NCBI GenBank assembly: GCA_025769875.1
Contig: JAGFNK010000480.1
Location: 1-39,486, forward strand
Direction of reading: 5' to 3'
DNA length: 39,486 nucleotides
Origin: Russula earlei
Taxonomy: Eukaryota; Basidiomycota; Agaricomycetes; Russulales; Russulaceae
Below the pieces are notes generated by a model. It worked only from the letters and a program-made list of their open reading frames with translations, did no database searches and was not told where the DNA came from. Each line of letters begins with the position of its first letter. Position 1 is the first letter of the stretch. The translations under genes and the position numbers were made by a program. Below, in pieces: positions 1 through 11,900 of the stretch.

Positions 1-110
1 CTGCCTGCTCCTGCTCCTGCTCCTGGCCCCTGCCCCTGCCCCTGCCCCTCCCACTCCTTCCCCTCCTTCTTCCCCTGTTCCTTCTCCACCTCCTTCTCCA
101 TCCTCTGCTC
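1..110. repeat. CCTGCT/CCTGCC low-complexity tract
   Basis: Short tandem hexamer-like repeats (CCTGCT, CCTGCC) that read as alternating Pro-Ala on the plus strand. They probably encode a proline-rich linker near the N-terminus of the Helitron protein, although the reading frame is not continuous with the rest. Confidence 0.6.
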
Positions 111-294
111 CTCCAAGCCCTCTTCCTTATCCTCATGCCCAAGTTTATCCAGAAGATCCCTTGCCTGTAAGTTTCTATTCTTTAAAGGAAACTATATACT
201 TAATATATATTATAGCAACCTCAGCTGCCACCCCCTCAAGCCATGCCAATGGCACGATCCTTTTGATCCTACATGGGCCATTCATGATCTTAAG

Positions 295-2658
295 GACTTG
301 ACCATCCAATGCTCTTTCTGCAAGGCACTCCATTGGCTAGATGAGTCGCCTTACCAACTCATCTAAAAGGACCCCCAAGTTTGGCATGTGTTGCTTGAGT
401 GGCAAGATTGCCCTTCCTGCTCTTCATCCATGTCCCCCTGAGCTTTACAAACCTCCTCACTGGCCAAGATCCCACTTCTAAGCATTTCGCCTTCATATTC
501 TCTCTTATAATAATGCTTTGGCCTTTACCTCAGTGGGAAGACAAGTGGATCATTCTGTTAATCAAGGACAAGGGCCTTGGGTCTTTAAGCTTCATGGGGA
601 GCTCATTCACAGAATTGGGTCTCTTTTGCCACCAGAGGGACCTGATGCTGCTGCCCCTTCTTATGCTCAACTCTACATTTATGACCCTGACCAGGCCCTC
701 AATATGCGCATGGCCCATCCTGCCAACTCTCACTTGCATCAGAACACCATGCAAACTCTTCAGGACATGCTCTATCGCTCTCATGCTGCAGTCCAGAAGT
801 TCAAGCAGGCTTATGAGTTGACTCACCAACCTTCCTAGAGAGCAAGACGGCACTCTCTCACTTCACTTTGATGCTGCATGTGATAGGCATCGCTATAATG
901 CCCCTGATGCTGCCATCAATGAGAGTTGCAGCCATTATTCCAGGTGATGGGGATGAGCCTAGGCATTCACAAGATATCATCTTACACCTTAGGGAGGGCC
1001 CTCTACAGCGCATCTCTGATACCCATCCTTTCTACCCCTCACTCAGATATGTCTTGCTTTTTCCCACTGGCCAGTTAGGATGGTTTCCCAAACATCCCTT
1101 ATCAAGGTGGCCCTGCTCAGAGGAAGTGTGTTTCCTTGGCTCAATTTTCATCGCTATCGTCTTCATATTCGCCCTCATCTCTCTGACTCTCATCACATCT
1201 TCCTCTCTGGCAAACTCTTTCAAGTGTATGCCTGTGAGGCATGGTCTTCATATTCGCCCTCATCTCTCTGACTCTCATCACATCTTCCTCTCTGGCAAAC
1301 TCTTTCAAGTGTATGCTGTGAGGCATGGGCAGTTGCAGAGCAGTATCGCCTTAACTTCATCAGGATGAATCAAAACAAGCTCAGGGTGGAGATCTATAAG
1401 GGTCTGGCAGATGCTGTTGCTGCCAATGTTGATGTTGACAGGGACCAACTAGGCAAGAGATTCATCCTTCCCTCCAGCTTCCTCTGGCAGCACCAGAAAC
1501 ATGCAGCAGCATCTCCAAGATGCCTTGGCCATCAACCGCTTCTATGGTGGGGGTGACCTCTTCATCACCATGACTGCCAATCCCTCTTGGCCTGAGGTTC
1601 ACTCTGCTCTCCTCCCTGGGCAGACTGCCAATGAGCGCCCTGACTTGGTGGTCAGAGTCTTTCATGCCAAGCTCAGGTCCCTCATCAATGACATCAAGGC
1701 TGGCTTGCTGGGTGATTGGGCAGCTCACCTTTACACCATAGAGTTTCAGAAGAGGGGCCTCCCCCATGCCCACATCATTGTCTTCCTCAGCCCCACTCCA
1801 AGTTGCGCACCCCTGACCAGATTGACAGTCTCATGTCTTCTGAGTTCCCAGAAGACAATCCTGAGCTGCTTGAACTCATCAAGAAGTTCATGGTTCACAG
1901 GCCCTGTGGCAACCAGAACAGGAATTCCCCTTGCATGGTGAATGGCTCATGTTCCAAGGGTTTTCCTAAGCCCTTTAGGGAGGAGACTTCTGTGACTGAG
2001 GACTCTTATGCGCGCACCAGGAGGAGGGACACTGGCCATGCTCATCTCATTGGTGGCAAGGAGATCACAACCAATGGGTGGTCTGTCATTCCCCTTTTCT
2101 CATCTGGAAGTACAGGTGTCACATCAATGTGGAGTCTGTTGCCTCTGTCAAGGCTCTCAAGTACATCTACAAGTATGTCTACAAGGGCCATGACAGGACC
2201 ACTATGCAGTTTGGCAGGTGCATGGATGAGGTCAAGCTCTACTTGGATGCAAGATATGTCAGCAGCTGTGAGGCAGTGTGGAGACTCTTTCTCTTTGAGC
2301 TGCAGGAGCAGGTTCCCAATGTGGTGCGCCTCCAGGTCCATCTTCCTGATCAGCACAGTGTTGTCTACAATCCTCAAGTTCTTGAGGAAGTCCCAAATAA
2401 GCCCACCACACTCACTGGATGGTTTGAGGCCAATGCTGCTGCTCCAGAGGGCTCTGACATTCTGGATCTTCTCTACCAAGATTATCCCTCCAAGATGGTC
2501 TGGAACAAAAGCACTCATAGGTGGACTCCAAGGGACAGGGGCTTTGCTATTGGGAGGATGTTCCATGCTCACCCTACTTCTGGAGAGCGCTTCTACCTGC
2601 GCCTCCTTCTCACCTCTGTCAAGGGTGCAACCTCCTTTGAAACCTTCGCTCATTTGAA
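295..2658 (+). pseudogene. Helitron Rep (HUH endonuclease) region, frameshifted
   Basis: This is the N-terminal and Rep half of a Helitron RepHel protein, the rolling-circle nickase. Pieces recognisable in order are a CxxC segment (about 295-360), a helitron N-terminal segment (518-838), a piece with IIPGDGDEP (about 930-1080), the Rep core with HUH motif PHAHIIVFL (about 1762-1788) and the tyrosine motif KYIYKYVYKG (about 2158-2187). The pieces lie in different frames. In-frame stops occur at 364-366 and 479-481. Frame changes fall near 840, 900-950, 1090, 1485, 1793, 2098 and 2656, and an 85-bp tandem duplication spans 1160-1328. The changes are small indels with no intron signals, so the nickase is inactive. 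The helicase half follows in frame 1. Confidence 0.8.
1160..1328 (+). repeat. 85-bp tandem duplication inside the Helitron Rep region
   Basis: Bases 1160-1244 are repeated at 1245-1328 with one C missing in the second copy (85 and 84 bp). The unit encodes a segment with SGKLFQVYA. The duplication and the 1-bp loss shift the frame, which makes this one of the inactivating lesions. Confidence 0.9.
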
Positions 2659-2736
2659 GGCACTCTCTATCCCTACTTTAGAGAGGCTTGCATTGCAAGG
2701 GGTCTTCTAGAAGATGATCAGGAGTGGCAGCAATGC

Positions 2737-4500
2737 TTGGAAGAAGCCAGTCATATGTGCACAGGTGCTCAGCTGCGCCACCTCTTTGTCACCATCCTCA
2801 AGGACTGCATTCCTTCTCAACCTAGGGCACTTTGGGACAGATTCTCTGCATCTATCTGTGATGACCTCAAGCACAAGCTCCAGCATCATCTCAACATCCC
2901 AGAGCCAACTGATGAACAGGTGAAGGACTATGGCCTCTATCTCATTGACCTCCTCCTCTCCCACTCTGCCAAGAGACTTCAGGATTGGCCAACCATGCCT
3001 CAGTTTGTTGAGAACTGGGGGGCCATTGCAGGGAATCCCCTCATTCAGGAGCAGCACCAGTATGATCTAGAGGAACAGGCTGTTCTTGCAGCTGAGTCTA
3101 TTGACAAACTTAATATTGACCAGCAGACTGCTTTTGTGGGGATCACCTCTGCTGTCCTCAACAAGACAGGGGAGATCTTCTTTCTTCATGGTCCTGGGGG
3201 TACTGGCAAGACTTATCTCTACAACACCCTCTGCTACCATCTGCGCTCTCAACACAAGATTGTGCTCTGTGTTGCTTCCTCTGGCATTGCTGCACTCCTT
3301 CTCAAGGGAGGGCGCACTGCACACTCCTGTTTCAAGATCCCCATTCCCTCCCATGAGTCCACTGTCTGCAACATCCCCAAAAACTCACACTTAGCAGACC
3401 TGATTTGCATTACTGACTTGGTCATTTGGGATGAGGCTCCCATGCAGCACAGGCATGTGATGGAGACAGTGGACAGGTCATTCCAGGACATCTGTGGCTC
3501 TGACAAGCCCTTTGGTGGACTTACCTTTGTCTTTGGTGGTGACTTTCAGCAGATCCTTCCTGTCATTGTGCAAGGATCAAGGCCTCAGATAGTAGGTGCC
3601 TGCCTACAGCGCTCCCCCCTCTGGAGATCCATCAAAGTGCTTCATCTCCACCAAAATATGCGCCTCAACACTGGCATTCAAGCTGAGGCCAACTTTGCAC
3701 AGTGGCAACTGGAGGTTGGAAAAGGCAGGCACACTGATCCAAACTCTATCATCCATCTTCCCCCCTATATGAAGTGCAGGGACAACACAGTTTCCTCTCT
3801 GATTGACAGCATCTACCCTGGCCTTGACACTGGCAACCCTTCTTCCCAGTTCTTTGCAGAGCGCGCCATCCTTTCTAGCCTTAACACTGATGTGGACAGC
3901 ATCAACAAGGAGGTGCTTAGGAGGTTCCCAGGGAGAGGACAGGTGTTTCAGAGTGCAGACAGCATTCCCACTTCTGAGCAGAGTGGGGATGCTGATGTGA
4001 TGCTGAACTATCCAGTGGAGTACCTGAACTCTATCAACTGCTCTGGACTTCCTCTTGCCAAGCTAGAGCTCAAGGTGGGTTGTCCTGTGATGGTGCTGAG
4101 GAACTTGGATGCCAGGCATGGTGTCTGCAATGGGAGCAGAGGGATCTTGAGGAGGTCTAGCAACAGGGTGCTAGAAGTTGAGCTGATAACAGGGGAGCAT
4201 GCAAGGGAGAAGGTCTTCATCCCAAGGATCCCTTGCCAACCAACAGAGGATCAAGTTGCATTCAAGTTCACAAGGAGGCAATTCCCTGTGAGGGCATGCT
4301 TTGCCATGACCATCAACAAGTCACAAGGGCAAACACTGAAACATGTTGGGTTGGATTTAAGAAAGCCAGTCTTCACACATGGGCAATTTTATGTTGGGGT
4401 GTCAAGGGTGACCTCTGTTTCCAACATCAAGGTGATTTGGGAGGAAGAGAAGAGGGAGGCTTCCACTAAGAATATAGTATATAGTGAAGTGTTACTATAA
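2737..4500 (+). CDS. PIF1-like superfamily 1B DNA helicase half of the Helitron protein
   Basis: This is the C-terminal helicase of a Helitron RepHel protein, an ATP-dependent 5'-3' DNA helicase that unwinds the element during rolling-circle transposition. Visible motifs are Walker A GPGGTGKT (3193-3216 region), Walker B VIWDEAP (from about 3421), GGDFQQILPV (about 3537), the INKSQGQT motif (about 4312) and YVGVSRV near the C-terminus (about 4390). The first Met is at 2737, but the same frame is open and clearly homologous back to about 2659 (RGLLEDD), so 2737 is not a natural start: this is the downstream part of a longer protein whose upstream Rep part is frameshifted. No introns or internal stops are seen. 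It could still yield a helicase fragment, but autonomous transposition is unlikely. Confidence 0.85.
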   Translation: MEEASHMCTGAQLRHLFVTILKDCIPSQPRALWDRFSASICDDLKHKLQHHLNIPEPTDEQVKDYGLYLIDLLLSHSAKRLQDWPTMPQFVENWGAIAGNPLIQEQHQYDLEEQAVLAAESIDKLNIDQQTAFVGITSAVLNKTGEIFFLHGPGGTGKTYLYNTLCYHLRSQHKIVLCVASSGIAALLLKGGRTAHSCFKIPIPSHESTVCNIPKNSHLADLICITDLVIWDEAPMQHRHVMETVDRSFQDICGSDKPFGGLTFVFGGDFQQILPVIVQGSRPQIVGACLQRSPLWRSIKVLHLHQNMRLNTGIQAEANFAQWQLEVGKGRHTDPNSIIHLPPYMKCRDNTVSSLIDSIYPGLDTGNPSSQFFAERAILSSLNTDVDSINKEVLRRFPGRGQVFQSADSIPTSEQSGDADVMLNYPVEYLNSINCSGLPLAKLELKVGCPVMVLRNLDARHGVCNGSRGILRRSSNRVLEVELITGEHAREKVFIPRIPCQPTEDQVAFKFTRRQFPVRACFAMTINKSQGQTLKHVGLDLRKPVFTHGQFYVGVSRVTSVSNIKVIWEEEKREASTKNIVYSEVLL

Positions 4501-4670
4501 CAAGATGTGTGTTCAGTGTATGTATTGTTTGTTCTGCTTTACCATGTAAAAGATTATACATAGTGATGAGTTGATTACTTTCTGTTTAAGCAGAAAAGGA
4601 ATTATGCAAAGAGGCTTTAAACAAAAAAGGATCACACCCGAGTGATTACACCTGGGCGACGGCGGGGGTT

Positions 4671-4687
4671 CGGGGGCGCAGCCCCTG
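4671..4687. other. GC-rich hairpin near the Helitron 3' end
   Basis: The stem CGGGGGC / GCCCCTG encloses the loop GCA, with seven pairs including one G-T. A subterminal hairpin is the hallmark of a Helitron 3' end. It is followed directly by the 4689-4740 palindrome. Confidence 0.7.
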
Positions 4688-4688
4688 A

Positions 4689-4740
4689 CAAGTTTTAATT
4701 TCATGCCTAAGCCATGCCGTAGGCATGAAATTACAACTTG
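4689..4740. repeat. Terminal palindrome: 21-bp inverted arms
   Basis: Arm 4689-4709 and arm 4720-4740 are inverted repeats with a single mismatch, separated by a 10-base loop. The outer base is exactly the last base not shared with copy 2 (25371 aligns to 4741). I read it as the end structure of the Helitron. Confidence 0.75.
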
Positions 4741-5211
4741 TCTCTTTTAATTTTGGTTGTGGTAATTTTGTCGTCAGTATGTCTCGTGTTGATGATACAT
4801 AACCACCTCGCACTGGGGGGGGGAGAGAGGGGGGGAAGTTGTGGAGGCGAGTTCTGTGTGAAGGGGTAACAAAGGGAGCTGAGTTTCATTGGATGAAAGG
4901 GAACTGAGGGCGGGAATTGGAAGTGAAAAGGCCTCATAGTGGCATGGGTGTGGTGTGGTGGCATGGAGGATGGGGTAGGAGGGAGTGGTTGGCAGGTTGG
5001 CCGTGAGTGTAGCATTCTGTTCTCAGTGGGAGGGTGGGATCCCACATGGGAGTCCATTGTAGAGGGTGGGCGTGTTGACTGACCCAATGGGGGTTGTAGG
5101 CATGGTAGTTCAGGCGTCATGTTATATTTGTATCACTGTTTAGTGGTAATGCTTTACTGGGGTAGGCAGTTTAATGTAGGGATGTAGTGTTATTGTCTTT
5201 GTCGGGGGCCG
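4741..5211 (-). other. Conserved block with proline-rich minus-strand reading frame
   Basis: No recognised gene. A minus-strand frame (about 4731-5120) encodes a Pro/His/Ser-rich stretch and stays open in both copies (25253-25750 in copy 2), where it extends 41 codons further into unique sequence. The plus strand is G-rich with GGGGGG runs near 4815-4835. It could be the remnant of a retroelement ORF or gene-flanking DNA; composition alone can keep the frame open. Confidence 0.35.
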
Positions 5212-7148
5212 TTGTTGGCCGTGGCTCAGATGGGTGGTTCTGACCTTGCAGAGCCCACTGTCGTCTTCATTGTTGCCCATCCTTGCCCCGGTTTTACCGT
5301 GGGAAAATCCGCACCTGGTGGTGGTAGCGGTTCAAGGAGCCCCCACGAATGCGATAACCAAATTATTCTAATTATTTACACGTACGGTCCGGATTGTCCG
5401 TTCGCGCGGCACTTAGCGGCTGCACGTCCAACATCTCCATCCTCCGATCTTCTGCACTCCCACACTCACTTACCTCTTTACGACGTTTGCAAGCAGTTCC
5501 ACGCCCTCATCACCTCCTCCCTCCTCCTCCAATACCGCATCGAGCTAGCGGCAGACGGGCTCGTGGATGGACCATCGGGTGGACCCGCCTCGACGACCGC
5601 CGCACGAATGGAGCTCCTGCTCGAGCGGCGCGCCGCCTGGCGAGCCCTGCGCCCTAGCCGACGAGCCGCGGTGGCACTAGCGGGGCATTTCCACGCGTAC
5701 GAGCTCGTGGGGGGCCTGTTCGCCAAGGCGCTCGAGGAGTTCGGCGCCGCGCGCAGGCTCGTCGCCTCGTGGTTGCCGAGCAACGCGGCGGGTGAGACGC
5801 GCCTCGTCGTGGACGACCTCGGCGTGCGCACCAAGGATTTTGCGCTCGACCCCGCCCAGGAACTCATCGTCCTCCTCGAGCACCGTCCCGCGGTCGGTCC
5901 CATCGCCAGCACCAGCACCTCCGCCGCGGCCGCGGACATCCGCGTGCACCTCAGGAAGCTCAGCGCCGGCGCCATCGCTCCCCACCTGGCCGCGAGGAAC
6001 CCCGTGCTGTGTTGGCATGGGCTGGGGCCGGTTCATGGGTGCATGATACAGATCGTCGAAGATGTCGTGGGGATGTACTTTTGGATGCCATTTCATGGTG
6101 TGCTCATCTGGAACTGGATGACCGGAGAGGAACTCGTCGTGCGTCCTTCCGTCGCCGTGTCTCGCCTTTCAACCCACTCGTGATATATATATTTATTCCT
6201 CGGTTCATTCAAGACAACCAGGCTCCCGAGCGCATCTGGGACTTTTCCTTCCTGTCACCGCAGGTGTACATGGTCACGACGCTCAAGGACGGCGGCGAGA
6301 GCCGGATCTACAGTTTTGCAAACTCGTCCTCTCCCAAGCGGCCGCTGCACGTCGCCACGCTGCACCTCCCCCCACCGTACAATCATCGCGGGCTGCTCGA
6401 GCTGACGACGACGACGGGCCCGTTCCTCGCATGCCCACCGGCCAACATGCCGTTCGCGTCAGGGCGCGATACGCGAGTTCACGTCTTTACCCTGCACCAT
6501 GACCTGGCGGCCCGCATGTTTCGTGGTGCACAACCGGACGCTGATGCAATACATGGACGTCTATCGAGAGGAAGTGGGCGCGGCGGACGAGCCATGGGAG
6601 CAATGGGGTCCAAACGGGACACGCTTCTTCGTGCTCGCGATCGGGTTCCAGTGGCTTCGGTGAGTTTTCGATTGATGAGGGGGCATCTTCTCCGTCCTAT
6701 CCCCGCGCCTGCGTGTTCCCACGTTCATGCAAATATGGCTCGGTGGGGCCGGTTCACGACAGATACGTGCACGGGACGCTTGTGGTGTGCCCCGTGCTGC
6801 AGCCCACGGGCGAAAGCCGGGTGGAGGTTCTCGACCTTAATGTGCACGCGTCGCGGGCTCTCACGGCGGGGGAAAGGCTCGCGCGGACGCGTCTGGGGAT
6901 CGATCCCGAGCGGCAGCCAGAGGGCGCGAGACTGGTTTGCGAGCCGTCCGTGTTCTCCTCGGGGATGGTGTTTGTGAAGGAGGTCGTGACGGTCTTGCCG
7001 TATTACACTGTTCCCGCACTGGGGCAGCACGAGCATTACATGGTTGTAAGTAGTGGAAGTGGACTAGGACGTGTTTTGCGCCTTCATTCCCCATTCCCCC
7101 CTCTTGCTGTAGCGAGGTTTTCACTCTGCCATGCACCATGAAGTATAG
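5212..7148 (+). pseudogene. F-box-family protein, copy 1 (F-box missing, 20-nt deletion)
   Basis: The protein resembles the large agaricomycete F-box family (putative substrate adaptors of SCF ubiquitin ligases). The homologous part starts near 5482 with VCKQFHALI, continues with YRIELAADGLVDG, AYELVGGLFAKAL and WNWMTGEEL, and resumes after introns with WDFSFLSP and EPSVFSSGM. Inferred introns are 6139-6221 (GTGCGT donor), 6660-6762 and 7046-7112; the stop TAG is at 7146-7148. The LPLEIL-type F-box motif itself is not found upstream; the nearest is the orphan exon at 23819. The Met at 5212 is only the first in-frame one. Near 6504 a 20-nt segment present in copy 2 is absent, shifting the frame. 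The copy 1-only insert at about 5347-5390 keeps this frame open. Confidence 0.7.
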
Positions 7149-7559
7149 TGCTATCTTTCCTTAGTAAGACAACAAACATCGTAACTATGAGGCACTAAGG
7201 AGTTGAGGCACACTGTCTGTGGAGCTTAACTCTCCCATCCTGATCCAAGCGGATCTCGCCGACGCATCCTCATCCCCAAACATTCCATGTTTTCAGGCGC
7301 AAACACCGACGCTTGCAACAATGATGGCACTACAATTATAAAGGCATGCGAGATTATCCAGCTAGTACAATATAGTGCTGGGACACATTCCAAGTCAAAC
7401 GAGACAAACACCGAAAAACAAGCCAATAAGGTGTTTTAAAAAAGGTCATGCGATGACAAAATGCGATGGCTGATGTTCCCCTTCGACAGCCGACCCTCTG
7501 CTCGCGTTCGCACTCGACGCTGGCAGCACAAATATGAAGGAGATGCAACTGACGATGCG

Positions 7560-8670
7560 TCCCACCCACGGCTCAAAGAGCAGAGCATATACCGCGGCAC
7601 GAATACCTTCTAGACCATCTCATGACCCTGCAGCCATGTCGCTCACAAGCACTGCCAACCATAAGCGCATCAACGTATTGCGAATTGGCGATGACCACGC
7701 GCGCGAGGCCAGCACCACCACCGACCCTTGGCATTTTCGGCGCCGGCGAAGACCCAAGTGCGTCTTGTGATGCGTCGGTGGTCGGTGGTCCTTGCCCTTG
7801 TGCCGAGCACGAATATGTGTCGGAACCACTGCGGATGGTGCATCATTCCATGCCGAGGAATGGAGCGGTGAACGCGAGTTGGCGCAGTGGGGTCCAAAGT
7901 GTCGAGGATCAGCAGCAGGAGCAAGAGCGTATATGAGGTGGGCGTGGAGTAGGACGAACGCCGACTTGCACCACAAGCTGGCGAGAATCGCCCAGTGCCC
8001 GGTCGTGAAGAACGCTAGCTCCACCGGGAGCGCGAGCGGCGGTCCAACCTCGTCCAGCGTCCCCTCTTCTTTAGTGATCTCGGTCAAAAGGCCCTGCTAT
8101 AGGCGAGTGGGAGCGCCAGGGTCCGACGCAAACCTGGCGGTGAGGATTCGTGCGTCGCGGCAATGAGGACTAGTTGCATGACGAGGGTGGGGGGTATCTC
8201 CACGCTCAGCTGTGCCATGAGCTGGCGGCTGTGAGTACGAGTGCCAACAGGAGTACAAGCGGAGCATGATATGCATTGGCGAAGGCTCCACACACACAAG
8301 ACACCGGATGTGGTGGGCCATCCCAAGAGCCGACATGTAGAGCTCGCATTCAGTACGGGCGAGATGATGATGACGAGGGAAGCAACCCCATCATCCGGAT
8401 CTTACAAGATGAGTAGCACATGGGAAAGCGTGGTTGGCCTGCGGCACTCGAGCCCGAGAAGAACGTGACGCTGCAGCACACGGATCCTCGCCCCTCGCAG
8501 ATCACCGTGCTGGCTATTAGGAGCATTGCGCATGCTGCGAGGAGCACGGTTAAAGTGAGCATCCGATAACCGAGCGGGGCCATCCGAGTCGGTGGGGACA
8601 GCGCTGAGTTGGACAGGAAGGCAGTTGGATCTAGGAGCAGGACGGGCATCATCCGAGGCAGCAAATACAA
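7560..8670 (-). pseudogene. Decayed multi-pass membrane-protein-like gene, copy 1
   Basis: I do not recognise the family. On the minus strand hydrophobic segments appear in several frames: TVLLAACAMLLIASTV (about 8550-8600), LVLLLALVLTAAS (about 8220-8260), MQLVLIAAT and FIFVLPASSA (about 7510-7545). A frame beginning at 8670 runs past the first segment, but in copy 1 a 1-nt change near 8481 moves it out of the frame that is open further in copy 2. Small frame changes throughout suggest a broken membrane-protein gene with introns. Flanked by the F-box gene (plus) and the regulator (plus). A non-coding explanation cannot be excluded. Confidence 0.35.
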
Positions 8671-8902
8671 ATGATCAGATGTGTTAGATGTTTATTGATT
8701 GCAAATTACCCAAGTGGCTGGCAGCTCTCCTCTCATCTTACAGAGAGACAGGCACAGCAGTCCGATTAAATTCCCCCGCGGCCCACTCAGCCATAACCTC
8801 AATACACTTCCCTTTGGGCGTTCCGTTCCCACTCTTCCCCATCCTCCCTTCCCTCCCCCTCTTCCTATCATCTCCGCTCATTCCCGCCGATTCCGCATCC
8901 AG

Positions 8903-11900
8903 TATGATCGGCGCCACTCCTACGCTCAGCCCCATACGGACGACGACTATCGAACACTTGGATCACCTCCTTCGAACAACAGCAGCAACACCACCCCGTT
9001 CCTCTTCTTACCCTCCCCAGCCCTCCACAGCTGATCATCGTCATCCCCGTCAAACTCAACCAACCACACGAAATCAATATCAATTTGTCCCCCAGCACCC
9101 TCTCCCCACTTCCTCTGATGCATTTAATTACTTCCCCTCTCTTCCCATCGACGAACGCCCGTCCCATTCACACCGACAGCCCTCTGCTCCCGATCCTTTA
9201 CAGCAGCAAGGCTGGCACCCCGAGCTTTCCCATCCGTCCGACTCTACGTACATCGAAACCCTCATCTCCCAGTATCCTCTAGATCCCCAAAACGAGACGC
9301 ACACCCAACACCTCCTCGCCCGGTTCGGCTCTCATTCCCGCGTCGGACCACGCAAGTCTTCCGACCACATCCCATATCTGGACCAGTCCCACACTGCCGT
9401 CTTCCGGAGCCGGCTCTTACAATGCCCCCACCGTCATCGTGCATCCTCGCCTTAGACGAGGCGACGACTCCAGACTCCACGCCTCCTAAGGTTACTAGGC
9501 GCAAGTGTCGCAGACCCGACACTGACGAAGATGAAGATGAAGACATGGTCGGCACGAACGTTGACCCGAACATACTTCAGTCGAATACCAATCGACTCTA
9601 TGTGCTTCACCATTTTGTACCGCAACTTTCTCTGATCTCTTTCAATTTTATTTTCATGCCTCAATTTTTCTTCTTGCCTCTTGGAATTTTCTTTATCCAC
9701 CGAACGACTATTGCCTCTGCATTTGTCCTTCCAACTTGCGCCCACCCTCAAATCTGGCTTCTCGGACTCCTCCTAATCCCGGTTCCGTGCTTCCGTGTCT
9801 TGCCTCTTCTGTATCCTCGCTGCCAACTCAGTCACGGAGCGTGTACCTATTGCAAACGCCTCAAGGTGCATTCTCTCCCCCCCCAACTGATGCGATGACA
9901 GAATGGCGCTGATGTCCCGCTTCCCCTGCGAACACCAATTCCGAATCCCGATCATCCTTTTATCCTTGGCACTTCGATCCCGTGCGCGCATCAGATGAAA
10001 TGCTATTTTCCTCCTGGGGAGAACGTGTGCAAGCGTTGCAGATCTGGCAAGCCCGACTGTATTGTCGAAGGCTGAAAACCCAGGAGTACCCCAAAGTGAG
10101 TCCTCTCACGCCTAATGGCGTCCATTTTTACGCACCGTCATGCACTTTAAAATCTGTCTACCTTTCCCCTTTCCATCGCACCTTCTGCCCAAAATGCCAA
10201 ACTCTGCCCATTCCCGCGCTCTCTCGTTTTCTGTTTCCTCCTCCGATGACGATGAATGCTCATTTTCGCCCTTTAGTAACCGCGAATATCTTCTTGCCCA
10301 GATGAAACAGAAGGACGAACTTATTGATTCCCTCGTAAAGCAGGTGCGTCCCCTCTCCCACATCCTATCAAGATTTCGGCGCTCAATTCGACCTCGTCAC
10401 ATCAGCTCCACAACCCATATCTGGCCACTACTCTCTCCATCGAGTCATACCTGCAATACAACATCTTCAAACGATCAACACCGGCAGAATGTGATCGCGT
10501 GGCTCGACCGGCTACGGTCCTCCGTTCGCTCACCTGCCCACTCTGCCCCCACCGCGAATCCGTTTCACCTCGACACGCGTGCCGTAAAAGTCGCCGGCCA
10601 ATCGGATGAATCCGACGAAGAGCCGGCGTCCCAGAAACGCGCTCAACAACGCCCTCCCTCGTCAGGCTCGGAAGATGTACCATTGTCGCCCAACACCCTC
10701 GTAGAATCGGACATTGATCCATATCCAGACGATGCTGTTCCCATCGGGCTCCTTGAAACCTTGCGATCAGTACATTGAGGGATTCCAGAAGTACTGCACT
10801 GGAGAAGACGCGTAAGGAAAATGGCGCGGCGGACGACGACGAAGTGGTGGGAGAATATTCTTGTCAGCATAGAACGGTTTCTGAATTGATGTGTTGCTTC
10901 TGGTACTTTCGTATCGTTGATAGGGTGTTGCCAACAAGTCGTATTTTATGCGAGGTCCGTCTATGGATCTCGGTCTGCGCAAGTCATTAATTGACCAGAC
11001 GAGTCCACTGGACAATTTGGTGCATGGTTGGTAACGCCCGATGACGTGGAGGAAATTGTGCAAAATTTGAGTTCCTTTTTCATGATTGTTGCATTCACAC
11101 CGACCTCGCCTTGGCCAGCTTCTATACGATTAATGTATGTTTGGACATTTGTGTGTAGGAACGCTCTGGAATTGCAGCCGTTCATCTCACTGCTTGAGCC
11201 CAAATTACACACGCCCGCCCTGACATTTTCCCGGTGTCCATTCTTATTCACTGTTGGTTCGTCACAACCCCCCTCCAGCAACGTCCATGTGTTCACCTGC
11301 TATATGCCTCACGTAGTCTGCGCAATCTCATTACGCTACTCGGAAAAGCGTGAAGTGTACCCGATCGCCATGCACTTTGCCAAGACGGCCGCGGCCAATG
11401 CACTCATTGATGGATGGAAATCTGTTGAGCTGTGCCAAGCATATATTCTCTTGAGCATCTATGCTGTGCCCGCCCGCCGGTGGGAAGAAGATCGTAGTTG
11501 GTTGTACACCAGTCTCGCCATTCGGTGTGTGGATCTTCCACATGTCATGGTCCAAACTGACTCGAACTCTGTGGCGTTAGAATTGCGACAGATCTGAATC
11601 TTACATATCCTGCCTCCGAAGAAGCCGACTACAGAGCAGCAGGAGCTGGAGATGTTGAACCGCACCCGGATATGGATAATCTGTTTTAACATCGACAAGT
11701 CAACCGCTACGCAGTTTGGCAAGCCATCGACGTTGAAAGAGGATTTGTACGTTTTTTCTTCTCGTCGACTTTCTCCCTCCTCGCTAATGATCGATATCTA
11801 GCATCGTGCGTAAATCTCTCGAATGGTACAAGTCCTCCCCGAACAACCACCCTGTACGTTGTGTTATCCGCTCCTCATCCTCCCCTCCGCTAGCATTTGT

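Larger units (their letters stand above)
1..4740 (+). mobile_element. Helitron transposon (right part; left end outside the window)
   Basis: A rolling-circle transposon carrying a Rep/helicase open region that ends at 4500, followed by about 240 bp of 3' sequence. The right edge is placed at 4740/4741 because homology with the second gene block (25371 onward) starts exactly at 4741. Just inside this edge lie a GC hairpin (4671-4687) and a long palindrome (4689-4740), the kind of structure that ends Helitron-type elements. No canonical CTRR end is visible; the last bases before the junction are CTTG, so a Helitron2/Helentron-like terminus is possible. The left terminus lies before base 1. Confidence 0.75.

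Noticed and set aside
1032..1326. Minus-strand frames with repeated KEFAREEDVMRVREMR
   Set aside because: Antisense of the 85-bp tandem duplication within the Helitron gene.
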